NCBI GenBank assembly: GCA_018402155.1
Contig: JAGYJG010000001.1
Coordinates: 1,561,001-1,625,000, forward strand
Length of the DNA stretch: 64,000 bases
Source: Bacteroidia bacterium
GTDB taxonomy: Bacteria > Bacteroidota > Bacteroidia > NS11-12g > UBA9320
Reading direction: 5' to 3'
In this document: piece by piece, positions 46,303 to 54,279 of the stretch
Layout of the letters: each line of letters opens with the position of its first letter
Position numbering within the stretch: position 1 is the stretch's first letter
Translations under genes and position numbers: made by a program
The notes under the pieces: model-generated
The model's database searches: none
What the model was told of the DNA's origin: nothing
The model's input: the letters and a program-made list of their open reading frames with translations, nothing else

Positions 46303-46587
46303 TCAATAATGCCCTAGGGCAGCAACCACTACAACAAGATTATCTGGCTCTTCTATGATTTGATATACTAATCTATCCTTTTTGTTGATTCTACGGCTCC
46401 AATAGCCTAATAGTTGATGCTTTAACTGTTCTGGGTTGCCTATACCAGTTTTAGGGTGCGTTTCTAGTTCGTCCAAAATTTTGTTTAACTTTTTTAAACT
46501 TGCTTTATCGCCAGATTTTAAAATCGCATCAATATCTGTTTTAGCTAGTTTATCAAAAATGATTTTGTAGCTCACTTCCCAAACCAT
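46303..46587 (-). CDS. Txe/YoeB-family toxin
   Basis: The 94-aa RelE-superfamily mRNA interferase carries the YoeB-type features: LKKLNKILDELETHPKTGIGNPEQL, GYWSRRINKKDRLVYQI (catalytic Glu/Arg region) and the C-terminal HY dipeptide (H93, Y94). Toxins of this family cut mRNA at the ribosome A site. Its start overlaps the antitoxin gene by 16 bp, the usual antitoxin-first order. No inactivating change is visible, so the module looks active. Confidence 0.88.
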   Translation of the reverse strand: MVWEVSYKIIFDKLAKTDIDAILKSGDKASLKKLNKILDELETHPKTGIGNPEQLKHQLLGYWSRRINKKDRLVYQIIEEPDNLVVVVAALGHY

Positions 46588-46799
46588 TGTTGTTTCAACT
46601 CAGGTGTGTACTCTACCACATTTCCCCGTTTAGCACTTTCTGAGCGTTCCAATATTTTTTTCACAAACTCAGGATCATAAGGGCTATCTTCTTTTGTGAT
46701 TTTCTCTTTCTTTATCTCATAAGACACATTCAAGGCCTTAAAAATAGCCACCAATGCTTTCGAAACTTTTGAATCTGCGTGTACAATGAAAGTGTCCAT
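46572..46799 (-). CDS. DUF2683/RelB-type antitoxin
   Basis: The 75-aa protein starts MDTFIVHADSKVSKALVAIFKALN, a short beta-strand plus helix as in the DUF2683-type antitoxins of Bacteroidota, and has an acidic, helical C-terminal part (YDPEFVKKILERSESAKRG) that would wrap the toxin. It precedes and overlaps the YoeB-type toxin by 16 bp. It probably represses its own promoter. Part of its 5' coding region (46736-46788) is duplicated at 46124-46175. Confidence 0.83.
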   Translation of the reverse strand: MDTFIVHADSKVSKALVAIFKALNVSYEIKKEKITKEDSPYDPEFVKKILERSESAKRGNVVEYTPELKQQWFGK

Positions 46800-46882
46800 A
46801 CTATTGAGCTTTATTAATATAGTACGAAGATAATGGTTTTTTCTTTATATTCATTTGCTACCTGGCAGCGCCTATTTTGTTA

Positions 46883-46918
46883 CCCCCCTTCTATAAACTC
46901 AGGACAGGCTGCGGCGCA
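46883..46918. repeat. direct repeat B2 (36 bp)
   Basis: Second copy of the 36-bp repeat at 46253-46288. A more diverged third copy (CCCTTCGACAAACTCAGGGC) lies at about 47087-47106. This type of string is a dispersed repeat in Bacteroidota intergenic DNA. Confidence 0.75.
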
Positions 46919-46951
46919 AAGTTCGCAGAAGGTTAACTATTTTTCTTTGTA

Positions 46952-47002
46952 TTTCTCTGTGTCTTGGTGGTGTAATAAATGCACCACAGACCTGCAGAGA
47001 AA
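46952..47002. repeat. 18-bp interrupted inverted repeat (hairpin element)
   Basis: TTTCTCTG (46952-46959) pairs with CAGAGAAA (46995-47002), GTCT with AGAC, and GGTGGTG's GTGGTG with CACCAC, around an AT-rich loop. It resembles the dispersed CTCTGTG/CACAGAG hairpin repeats of environmental bacteria. The rest of the 46800-47135 gap shows no gene. Confidence 0.55.
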
Positions 47003-47110
47003 AGTTCAGTTAAAATTGAGACTTTAGAAAAAATAAGCTAAATTGTAACAAAAACGGTTAAGACTATTTAGGGAAGGTCATTCCACCCTTCGACAAACTC
47101 AGGGCATCGC

Positions 47111-47145
47111 TTTTAACTTTCTACTTTCAAACTTTCTACTGCATC
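47111..47145. repeat. heptad-like CTACTTT/CAAACTT repeat
   Basis: TTTTAACTTTCTACTTTCAA followed by ACTTTCTACTGC repeats an AACTTTC-type unit about three times. Similar units occur at 48481-48541 and 50008-50062. The stretch overlaps the end of the downstream reading frame. Confidence 0.5.
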
Positions 47146-48545
47146 ACGGCATCAAAACTACTGTACTTGCGTACTATCTTCAAATCCTTATCCAGCATAA
47201 AATAACTGGGCGTGGCATACACTTGGTAGTCTTTTACCGCTTGTCCGTCCCATTTTTGCAAATCGGTGGTACTGATGAATGGCAAAGGAGCTGCAAACTG
47301 AGCAAAATCAGTGGTGGTTTCGTCTAAAGACACTAAAATCACTTCTATGCCTTTGGCTTTTAGGTTTTGATATCTATCAGCTACTTTGGGTATTTCGGTA
47401 GTGCAGTGTGGGCACCAACCAGCGGCAAATATGAGGAGGTATTTTTCGGCATGGAGGTCACTGAGTTTCTTGGCGGTAATGCCTTGAGGAAAATAGGTAG
47501 TTTTGGTAAAGGTGATGTCTGGAGCTTTGCTGCCCACTTTCATCGCTTCATAAGCTGCTAAGCGCTGCGCTAATGCATCCTTTTCCAAATTATCCAAACA
47601 TTGTTGGGCCACTTGGGTGTAGTTTTCTTCCAGATATTGCAAAACTTCTTCTTGCTTTATTTCTTTAAAGCCTAAACTCAAGTATTTATAGGCAAATTCT
47701 TGGGTTTTTGTGTTGTTTCCAAATTTAGTCATAATGGTATCTACACTTTTCTTAAATCCATTGGTCATTTCTTCTTCAGAAAATTGCATGTCTGGGTTCA
47801 TGTAGTATTGCAGGTATTGCAAAATCAAACTGGTATAAAGTGGGGTATTGATGAGCGCTGGATTTTGGGTATTTATAGCATCCCAAAAGTGTTTTCGTCT
47901 TTCAAAATCCTGGATACGCCAATCGTCTTTAAGATCAGGAAAATAGGATACCTCATTGGCTACCATTTCACGTGCCCAAGTAGCTAGATGGGTGGCTAAA
48001 AAATCTTTACGTTTTCTGGCAAATTCCTTTTTCAAGGTTTCTAGAAATTCACTATTTTGGGTATAAATTGCATCGCCTTCAGCACTAGGATAATTGCTCA
48101 AAAATTGTTGAAGTAGTTCTATTTTAAACCGAATTTCAGCTGCTTCTTTTTTGTAGCTGTACCAAAGTTTGTTTTCTTTAGACTGGGAGAAGATTGGTTG
48201 TTTGGTTTCACTAGAAGCATCTATGCTAAACGAAATTTGAAGCTCGTTGCCGTTTAAAATAACATCTACATACTCTTGGCTGCTTTGGCTGTATTGCAAA
48301 CGATATACACCGGGGATGAGCTCATCTTTGGGTATATTGATTGCAAATTTACCCGATATCTTGTCTATAGGTATGGCAGCAATAGCAAAACTACCTACAT
48401 CAAATTTTTGCACTACCACTTTGGCATACTGGGTATTGTTTTGAAATTCTCCACTTATCGTGATGCTGTCTTGAGCTGTGCAGTAAAAAGTTGAAAGTAG
48501 AAGGTTAGTTAAAAGTAGAACGTAGAACGTTAAAAGTTTTTTCAT
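47136..48545 (-). CDS. secreted TlpA/thioredoxin-like protein with DUF4369/DUF5106-type N-terminus
   Basis: The 469-aa protein has a signal peptide (cleavage after YCTAQ), an N-terminal DUF4369-like beta domain, a central helical DUF5106-like region (about 130-330) and a C-terminal thioredoxin domain with the active-site motif WCPHC at about residue 375-379 and the family strand KGIEVILVSLD. It probably reduces or isomerises disulfides of periplasmic proteins. The signal-peptide codons are made of the same heptad-like repeat that occurs between the genes, an odd feature. The window contains a second, shorter TlpA-like gene (53749). Confidence 0.82.
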   Translation of the reverse strand: MKKLLTFYVLLLTNLLLSTFYCTAQDSITISGEFQNNTQYAKVVVQKFDVGSFAIAAIPIDKISGKFAINIPKDELIPGVYRLQYSQSSQEYVDVILNGNELQISFSIDASSETKQPIFSQSKENKLWYSYKKEAAEIRFKIELLQQFLSNYPSAEGDAIYTQNSEFLETLKKEFARKRKDFLATHLATWAREMVANEVSYFPDLKDDWRIQDFERRKHFWDAINTQNPALINTPLYTSLILQYLQYYMNPDMQFSEEEMTNGFKKSVDTIMTKFGNNTKTQEFAYKYLSLGFKEIKQEEVLQYLEENYTQVAQQCLDNLEKDALAQRLAAYEAMKVGSKAPDITFTKTTYFPQGITAKKLSDLHAEKYLLIFAAGWCPHCTTEIPKVADRYQNLKAKGIEVILVSLDETTTDFAQFAAPLPFISTTDLQKWDGQAVKDYQVYATPSYFMLDKDLKIVRKYSSFDAVMQ

Positions 48546-48737
48546 GATAAGTGTGGTTAGAGTTTAAATGATTTTATGAGACCAGCGGTGATTTTTAAGA
48601 TTTCTCCTGCTTGTATTTCCATGGTTCCTGTGTTTAGGCAATTGAGTTTTTAAATAATTACATACAAAGAACATCTGCGAGGATTTTCTTGAGTAAGCAA
48701 AAAACAAGCAATTAATTTTGTGCTTTACTGTGCAAAG

Positions 48738-48932
48738 TTATTTTTTTGTCTTTACTATTTCTAAAAGCTTTTTCGGATTTTGTCTATTGTCCCAAAATTC
48801 GGTAACTATTATTTGTTCCCCACTAGCTTTGTACTAAATACTAAAATTTTTTAACGAAGCTACTCTCACGTCTTTAAAATCTGTTGCTTTATGGATAAAT
48901 GGCTTTTCCGAAATTCTAGTAGTTTCTCCTAA
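48738..48932 (-). pseudogene. relic of a RelE/ParE-family toxin gene
   Basis: Read on the minus strand, the frame TRISEKPFIHKATDF...VASLKNFSI is followed by a TAG and then continues YKASGEQIIVTEFWDNRQNPKKL to TAA 48738-48740. This is the C-terminal half of a ParE/RelE toxin (R-V-LKKF...YY...I...F..R.NP). The in-frame stop and the missing N-terminus show decay. It directly abuts the relic at 48916-49040, so the two remnants are fused. Confidence 0.6.
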
Positions 48933-49040
48933 TGTTGCGCAACACTTGATAAACCGCAACACAAATCACCTTAGCTTTCTGCCAGGCAATCAAATCCTCA
49001 AACCGAATTACTTTCCACTCTAAACTTCCCGCTCTAAACT
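48916..49040 (-). pseudogene. relic of a four-helix-bundle (23S rRNA intervening-sequence-like) gene
   Basis: Immediately after the stop of the FISUMP gene and in the same frame lies WKVIRFEDLIAWQKAKVICV...VLRNIRRNY followed by TAG. The FEDLIAWQKA motif is the N-terminal signature of the small four-helix-bundle proteins related to those encoded in 23S rRNA intervening sequences. There is no start codon and the remaining two thirds are missing. Confidence 0.6.
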
Positions 49041-49044
49041 GTAT

Positions 49045-50010
49045 CTAATCCTTGAGGCAACGGACAGAAAAGCCGTCGGTCTTATAGCTGCTGTAGCGGT
49101 ACACGCCTGCCTGAGAGCTGTACAAGCCGCGTCTTAGTGCAAGGGTAGCGCTGGTCTCTGACGAGGACCACCAGTAGCCGCTGGTAACACGATTGACGTA
49201 CGTGCCATTGGCGGCGACGCGGTAGCCGGCAAGCAGAGCAGTGAAACCGGAGCTGCCTGAAGATTTTAGTTTCGTTCCTACGTTACCAGAATTCCTCCAA
49301 GTACCACTCAATTGTTGGTCCGTAGTACTCATTCCCAAGGTGTTTTCCAGGTACATCCACTCACAGTCACTAGGCACGTGCCACCCCGTGGGGCATACGC
49401 CTTGCGCACGCTCTGTGGTACTGCCGTTCATAGCACCACTCCAATTGTACAAGCGACCATCCGTATTACAACTAGTATTATTATAACACCAAGAATTGCT
49501 GGCAGAAGCAATATTCATGTTGAACTTAGCCCAGCATTGGCCGCCTATTTCTACTAATGCACGGGTATTGCTTGGTGCGCCAAACCCTGTTCCTAAAGTA
49601 AAACTGGTAGCTCCTGTCCAGTCATACTCCGTGCCATCTGCTGTATTTGCATCATCGTTTAAAGTAGTACCAGTTACACTTGCGCAAGAGGTAACTGATA
49701 TTACTTTGGTAGTACATGTTGTATTATCCTCAAAACCATTGGACCAGTTTTTCCAACTAGGTGATGCTGTAGTACCTGTATTGGTTTGCATAGCGTTTGT
49801 TGTAGTATTAAATATGGTTAAACCCTCTGCAGGGCTGATTATATTGTCACGCTGTGTCTCGGTCATGCGCGGGAATAATATACCTTGGGTGGTGCTTACT
49901 ACATCTAAGGCCGCATTGGTATTGGGGCTATTGGTACCTATACCCACTTGCGCCATGCTCGCTAGCGAACACATCATAACCAAAATGAGTGTTGTTATTT
50001 TATTCTTCAT
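49045..50010 (-). CDS. secreted FISUMP-domain protein with tail-fibre-like N-terminal repeat
   Basis: The 321-aa protein has a signal peptide, an N-terminal repeat unit VGIGTNSPNTNAALDVVSTTQGILFPRMT (residues 22-50) and a C-terminal Fibrobacter-succinogenes-major-paralogous domain (WAKFNMNIA...GRLYNWSGAM, CPTGWHVPSDCEW, GFTALLAGYR, GYWWSSSE, FSVRCLKD). FISUMP proteins are surface proteins thought to bind glycans or form adhesins; the function is unproven. The unit is shared with the next gene, so the three genes 49045-51641 form a paralogous cluster. Confidence 0.82.
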   Translation of the reverse strand: MKNKITTLILVMMCSLASMAQVGIGTNSPNTNAALDVVSTTQGILFPRMTETQRDNIISPAEGLTIFNTTTNAMQTNTGTTASPSWKNWSNGFEDNTTCTTKVISVTSCASVTGTTLNDDANTADGTEYDWTGATSFTLGTGFGAPSNTRALVEIGGQCWAKFNMNIASASNSWCYNNTSCNTDGRLYNWSGAMNGSTTERAQGVCPTGWHVPSDCEWMYLENTLGMSTTDQQLSGTWRNSGNVGTKLKSSGSSGFTALLAGYRVAANGTYVNRVTSGYWWSSSETSATLALRRGLYSSQAGVYRYSSYKTDGFSVRCLKD

Positions 50011-50062
50011 GGTATTAAACTTTCAACTTCAAACTATAAACTTCAAACTTCTAAACTTTATC
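50008..50062. repeat. heptad-like AAACTTC/AACTTCA repeat
   Basis: The spacer between the FISUMP gene and its upstream neighbour is built from CTTTCAACTTCAAACTATAA, CTTCAAACTTCTAAAC and similar units, the same family as 47111-47145 and 48481-48541. Confidence 0.5.
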
Positions 50063-50070
50063 AACTTGTA

Positions 50071-50568
50071 TTAATTCGTCAATGTAATCCAAGCGGAACC
50101 GTTATACATTCTTACCTCGTCATCGGTAGTATTGTAATAGACCATACCTGCTACGCCCGTAGGGTCGGCAGTATGTCTGGGCAGCAAAACGCCTTTTGTG
50201 GTAGAAGTTACATCCAAAACGGCATTGGCGTTTGGAGCATCAGTTCCTATTCCTATTAGGCCTATTGAGCTGGTAGGTCCTGGAGCTACCGATGTGGTTG
50301 TTCCTGTTGTTAGATTAACCCATAGTGAACTGCCATTAACTATTTCTAGCGCATTGGTAGTAGTATTGTAAATAAGTAAACCTGCAGTTGGCGATAAAAT
50401 ACTGGCATCGCGTTGTACTGTTGTCATTCTGGGTACGATTAATCCCTTGGCGCTTGCGGTAATGTCTAAAACTGCAGTAGTGTTTGGACTGGTAGTGCCT
50501 ATGCCCACTTGCGCTTGGGTTACAGTGGCTGCAAGTAGTAGAGTAAGTGTAACTAGGTAGTGTTTCAT
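50071..50568 (-). CDS. secreted protein of two tail-fibre-like repeat units
   Basis: The 165-aa protein has a signal peptide (cleavage after VTQAQ) and two repeats of about 60 residues: VGIGTTSPNTTAVLDITASA (about 21-40) with KGLIVPRMTTVQRDA, and IGIGTDAPNANAVLDVTSTT (about 105-124) with KGVLLPRHTADP. Each ends in a GLLIYNTTTNALE or MVYYNTTDDEVRMYNGSAW segment. Such units are seen in Bacteroidota adhesins and phage tail-fibre heads. No sorting domain follows. It starts between the FISUMP gene and the T9SS gene. Confidence 0.7.
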   Translation of the reverse strand: MKHYLVTLTLLLAATVTQAQVGIGTTSPNTTAVLDITASAKGLIVPRMTTVQRDASILSPTAGLLIYNTTTNALEIVNGSSLWVNLTTGTTTSVAPGPTSSIGLIGIGTDAPNANAVLDVTSTTKGVLLPRHTADPTGVAGMVYYNTTDDEVRMYNGSAWITLTN

Positions 50569-50630
50569 AGTGATTTGTTATTTTTTATGAGTTATGATTT
50601 CTGGTGAACTGATTGCTAACGTTGGTTAGA

Positions 50631-51641
50631 TTACAGTTTAATTATCTTTTGGCTAGAGGTAGCGGTTTGTACTAAGTACATTCCTTTAGGTAAAAAGCTA
50701 ACATCTAGCGTGTGGCTACCTGCCTCAAGCTGCTGTTTTAGGCATAATTTACCAACCATGTCATATAGTGCAATCTCTTGCTCTATTGGCGTTACCAGTG
50801 TAAGTTCATTGGTTTGCAATGGGTTTCCTAGTACGCGTACGTCGTTTGTATTCAATGCAGTGTTTAGCTTAACAGAACGTATCTCGCTGTACGAGCTCTC
50901 CCCGTCAAAATCGCGTTGGTGCAAGCGGTAATAGTTGTACCCCGTTACAGGTGAGGTATGCACGTAGTAGTAGTTTTGAATAACATTACTGTTGCCAGCT
51001 GCTGGTTGGCTAGCTACGTTGGTAAAGTTCTTAGCATCTGTACTGTGCTGTACTACAAAGTCTAGGGTATTGAGCTCCTGTGCAGTGCTCCAGTTGAGTA
51101 GCACGGCTTTGTCTTGTCTAGCGGCGGTAAAGTTTAGCCAAGTAACGGGTAATGCTGCAGAGCTAGATGCTAAGGTAATTTCTCTTAAGGTTTGACTGGT
51201 GAGCGCACCAGAGATTACATAGTTAGTGCTTACATCCCTGCTAGCCGTACTAACTTGATTCCAAGCCGTACCGTCGTAGTAGTTTACCTCTAATAAATTT
51301 TCGTTAGTTACTAAACTCGCAGGTAGTTCTGATTGCAGGTAATCTACTCTTAAGGCCCCCGTAAAAGTGGGGTACGTGCCAGCATGGCTTAATTCGTAAA
51401 TTCTTGTTAAATAGTCGTTTCCAGTGGAAGTTGCCGTTGTAGTTGAAGACGCCTTGGTTATACTCAGGCCGTTTAAATCAAACGTTGCTGAAGGCGTGAG
51501 CGTGAGTCCATTCACATGGAAGACAACTCCACTGGAAATATGAAACGCCGTACCTGAGGTTACTTTGATGTCTTGCGCCTGGCTTAGGTTGATAGATAGA
51601 AAAAAGAGCAGTGTAGCGATAATTTTGTTTTTTGTGTTCAT
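50631..51641 (-). CDS. secreted beta-rich protein with T9SS sorting domain
   Basis: The 336-aa protein has a signal peptide (cleavage after LSQAQ), a repeating beta-strand region (about 25-190) with TSGTAFHISSGVVFHVNGLT, a fibronectin-type segment ALPVTWLNFTAARQDKAVLLNWSTAQELNT (about 164-193) and a C-terminal type IX sorting domain (LGNPLQTNELTL, ending SQKIIKL). The LPVTWLxF...WST.E.N signature is common in gliding and adhesin proteins of this phylum. It has no catalytic motif. It is first of the three-gene adhesin-like cluster. Confidence 0.8.
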   Translation of the reverse strand: MNTKNKIIATLLFFLSINLSQAQDIKVTSGTAFHISSGVVFHVNGLTLTPSATFDLNGLSITKASSTTTATSTGNDYLTRIYELSHAGTYPTFTGALRVDYLQSELPASLVTNENLLEVNYYDGTAWNQVSTASRDVSTNYVISGALTSQTLREITLASSSAALPVTWLNFTAARQDKAVLLNWSTAQELNTLDFVVQHSTDAKNFTNVASQPAAGNSNVIQNYYYVHTSPVTGYNYYRLHQRDFDGESSYSEIRSVKLNTALNTNDVRVLGNPLQTNELTLVTPIEQEIALYDMVGKLCLKQQLEAGSHTLDVSFLPKGMYLVQTATSSQKIIKL

Positions 51642-52003
51642 TTCGATATTTTTGAGTGGTGATTTCTAGGTGGGTTCTGAAAATTAGTTTTTCAATTTAC
51701 TCAAAAATCTAAGAATTTCTCTAAAAACAACGATACAAAAATGAGCAGAAAATATTGTTATTACAAAAAAAAATTGCAATTTTATTTATTTATTTATGTA
51801 TCTATCTATCAGCATATTATGTTTCATCGTTTAATTTGCTCATACCTAAATAAATTGTAGGTTAATAAGAGGTTAGAAGTTTTTTGCGTGTACTATGCTG
51901 TTATAGTGCAAATTGCAGCGATAATATTTCTCATTGCGAGTTTAGTTTCGCCCCAAAGAGGAGCACTATCTCAGATGCAAATTGATGTAGGAATTGTAAG
52001 GTA
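51642..52003. other. intergenic region between dnaJ and the adhesin-like cluster
   Basis: About 360 bp with a short TTTATTTA/TATCTATC microsatellite near 51780-51810, otherwise nothing recognised. Confidence 0.4.
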
Positions 52004-53134
52004 TTAGTTAAAAAATTCCTTCATTTTGTCAAAGAATCCTTTTTCTTTGCTCGGGTCTGGAGTGAAGTTTTCGGCATCTAGCAGTTGTTTCATCAGAATT
52101 TTTTCTTCATTATTTAGCTTATTGGGCGTAAAAACATTCACATAAATCAATTGGTCTCCGGTTCTGTATCCTCCATTCACATCGGGAATCCCTTTACCTC
52201 TCAGCCTCAAAACTTTACCACTTTGAGTTCCTGCTTCTACTTTTATTCTGGCTTTGCCACTTATAGTTGGCACCTCTACATCTGCCCCCAAAGCGGCCTG
52301 CGGAAAACTCACATGCAGATTATAAACTACATTATTGCCATCTCTTTCAAGGCTTTCATGTTTAATTTCTTCTACTAGCACAATCAAATCACCGGCAACA
52401 CCGCCAGGCATTTCGTTGCCTCTACCACGCACATTGAGCTGCATACCATCTGCTACGCCAGCAGGTATATCAATAGATGTGGTTACTTTTTCTATAACCA
52501 AGCCCATCGCATCAGCACCGGGAGGTACATTTTTTACTTTTTTGCCCATACCACGGCAGGTAGGACAAGGACTGGCTGTTTGCATTTGTCCTAGGAAGGT
52601 ATTTTGCACTCGAGTGACCTGCCCTCTACCTGCGCAAGTACTGCAGTTTTCAAACTGTACACCGGGTGCAATTACTTTCTTGTTATACTTTATTTTCTTT
52701 TCTACTCCGTTGGCAATATCCTCTAAGGTCAATTTTAGTTTAATACGTATATTGGAACCAATAGCTTGCTGAGATCTACCGCCACGGCTGCTACCACCGA
52801 AAAAACTTTCGAACGGACTACCGCCTCCTCCTCCATTAAATATATCCCCAAACTGGCTAAATATATCATCCATATTCATACCACCTCCGTTAAATCCACC
52901 TTGGCCACCTCCCATTCCCGCATGGCCAAACTGATCATACCGCTGTTTTTTTTCAGGGTTGCTGAGCACCTCATATGCCTCAGCTGCTTCCTTAAATTTT
53001 TCTTCCGCAGCTTTGTTATCAGGGTTTTTGTCAGGATGATACTGAATTGCTTTTTTTCGGTAAGCTTTTTTTATTTCGGCCTCTGTGGCACCCTTATTTA
53101 CCTCTAGTATGTCGTAAAAATCTCTCTTACTCAT
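52004..53134 (-). CDS. dnaJ: chaperone DnaJ with a single zinc centre
   Basis: The 376-aa Hsp40 has a J domain (HPDKN with HPD 33-35), a Gly/Phe-rich linker (70-120) and a C-terminal substrate-binding region. Only two CxxCxGxG motifs are present, CSTCAGRG at 164-171 and CPTCRGMG at 190-197, with the spacing and context ([15 protein letters not shown]) of canonical motifs 2 and 3. Motifs 1 and 4, which make zinc centre I, are missing. It lies 2 bp behind grpE, so both are made together and would serve DnaK encoded elsewhere. Confidence 0.93.
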   Translation of the reverse strand: MSKRDFYDILEVNKGATEAEIKKAYRKKAIQYHPDKNPDNKAAEEKFKEAAEAYEVLSNPEKKQRYDQFGHAGMGGGQGGFNGGGMNMDDIFSQFGDIFNGGGGGSPFESFFGGSSRGGRSQQAIGSNIRIKLKLTLEDIANGVEKKIKYNKKVIAPGVQFENCSTCAGRGQVTRVQNTFLGQMQTASPCPTCRGMGKKVKNVPPGADAMGLVIEKVTTSIDIPAGVADGMQLNVRGRGNEMPGGVAGDLIVLVEEIKHESLERDGNNVVYNLHVSFPQAALGADVEVPTISGKARIKVEAGTQSGKVLRLRGKGIPDVNGGYRTGDQLIYVNVFTPNKLNNEEKILMKQLLDAENFTPDPSKEKGFFDKMKEFFN

Positions 53135-53136
53135 TA

Positions 53137-53673
53137 TTATTCTCCTACTACTACTTTGGCAAAACGGATTACTTTTTCATTCAGCATGTATCCTTTTTCT
53201 ACTTCATCTATAACCTTACCTTTCATTTTTTTACTAGGTGCAGCTATTTTGGTAATAGCTTCATGTATCTCAGGATCAAAATCTTTATCTACCGATTTGA
53301 AATGTTTTAAGCCTTTGCTTTCTAGTGTAGTTTTAAATTTATTGAAGACTAAGTCTACACCTATGCGAATACTCTTAACATCGGCTTTTTTGTCCATATT
53401 TAGGAGCGCTCGCTCAAAATCATCTAAAACAGGCAACAAGTCTGTCAAAATATCTTGTCCTGCTGTTTTGAAAAGTTCTATGCGTTCTCTCGAAGTTCTT
53501 TTTCTATAATTATCAAACTCAGAATAAAGCCTTAAATATTTATCATTTAACTCATTGTATTTCTCTTCTGCACTGGGCTCTTTCACCTCAACCACCTCTT
53601 CTTCAGTTTCTTGAGTTTTAGTTTCTTCCTGGCTTGATAGCTCTTCTTGTTGTTCGTATATTTCGTCAACCAT
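53137..53673 (-). CDS. grpE: nucleotide-exchange factor GrpE
   Basis: The 178-aa cofactor releases ADP from DnaK. It has an acidic, Glu-rich N-terminus ([18 protein letters not shown] as coiled coil), the helix [12 protein letters not shown] and the C-terminal beta domain ending [12 protein letters not shown]. The start is ATG 53673 ([12 protein letters not shown]); the ATG at 53724 lies upstream of the -7 box at 53708-53715. It opens a grpE-dnaJ unit but could also be read from the murA operon upstream. Confidence 0.94.
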   Translation of the reverse strand: MVDEIYEQQEELSSQEETKTQETEEEVVEVKEPSAEEKYNELNDKYLRLYSEFDNYRKRTSRERIELFKTAGQDILTDLLPVLDDFERALLNMDKKADVKSIRIGVDLVFNKFKTTLESKGLKHFKSVDKDFDPEIHEAITKIAAPSKKMKGKVIDEVEKGYMLNEKVIRFAKVVVGE

Positions 53674-53707
53674 TGTCACTTTGCTTTTATTTTCGAATCT
53701 TAATGTG

Positions 53708-53715
53708 CAAAAGTA
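53708..53715 (-). promoter_or_regulatory. -7 box of grpE-dnaJ
   Basis: TACTTTTG on the minus strand is an exact -7 match, 34 bases before ATG 53673. Confidence 0.5.
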
Positions 53716-53748
53716 TTGCCACATCGTTTTGTGTCATAATGACACCGA

Positions 53749-54276
53749 TTACTCTGCCAAAATACTTTCCAAGAACTCTGATAGTTTTTTACCGTACAGT
53801 CCTTTGGCTAGTATTTTACCGTTTGCGTCTATCAGCACATTGTGAGGTAGCGAGCGAAAGTTGTAGGAGCTCACCACAGGACTATCCCACTTTTTGAAAT
53901 CACATACTTGATGAATCCATTCTAATCTATCATTGTATATGGCTTTTTTCCAAACAATCTCATCTTGGTCTAGGCTTACACTAAAAACATCAAATCCTTT
54001 GCCAGCAGAAAAATTGCGATTTTTATAATTGGTGTATACTTGACGTACTGTATTATTTTCAATGCGGCAAGTACGGCACCAACTCGCCCAAAAATCTACC
54101 AAAACCACTTTTCCTCGTAGGCTACTAAGGGAGATAATTTCACCCTTTGGATTTGCCATTTTTATATCTGGTGCAATATCACCCACTGCTGGCCTTATAA
54201 TGTATTGGCGAGCATTTATAGTAGAATGTGCAAAGCTTATACAGAGGACAATAAGTATTAGTTTTGCGCGCTTCAT
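53749..54276 (-). CDS. TlpA-family thioredoxin-like protein
   Basis: The 175-aa protein has an N-terminal signal peptide and one thioredoxin domain with the motif ASWCRTC (about residues 65-71) in a VVLVDFWASWC context, the usual TlpA/ResA form with a CxxC pair. It probably acts as a periplasmic disulfide reductase. It lies 3 bp behind murA and ahead of grpE in the same orientation, making a DUF4290-murA-tlpA run. Confidence 0.85.
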   Translation of the reverse strand: MKRAKLILIVLCISFAHSTINARQYIIRPAVGDIAPDIKMANPKGEIISLSSLRGKVVLVDFWASWCRTCRIENNTVRQVYTNYKNRNFSAGKGFDVFSVSLDQDEIVWKKAIYNDRLEWIHQVCDFKKWDSPVVSSYNFRSLPHNVLIDANGKILAKGLYGKKLSEFLESILAE

Positions 54277-54279
54277 ATA

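Noticed and set aside
51780..51810. TTTATTTA/TATCTATC microsatellite
   Set aside because: A short simple repeat in AT-rich DNA with no link to a gene start; not treated as a phase-variation switch.
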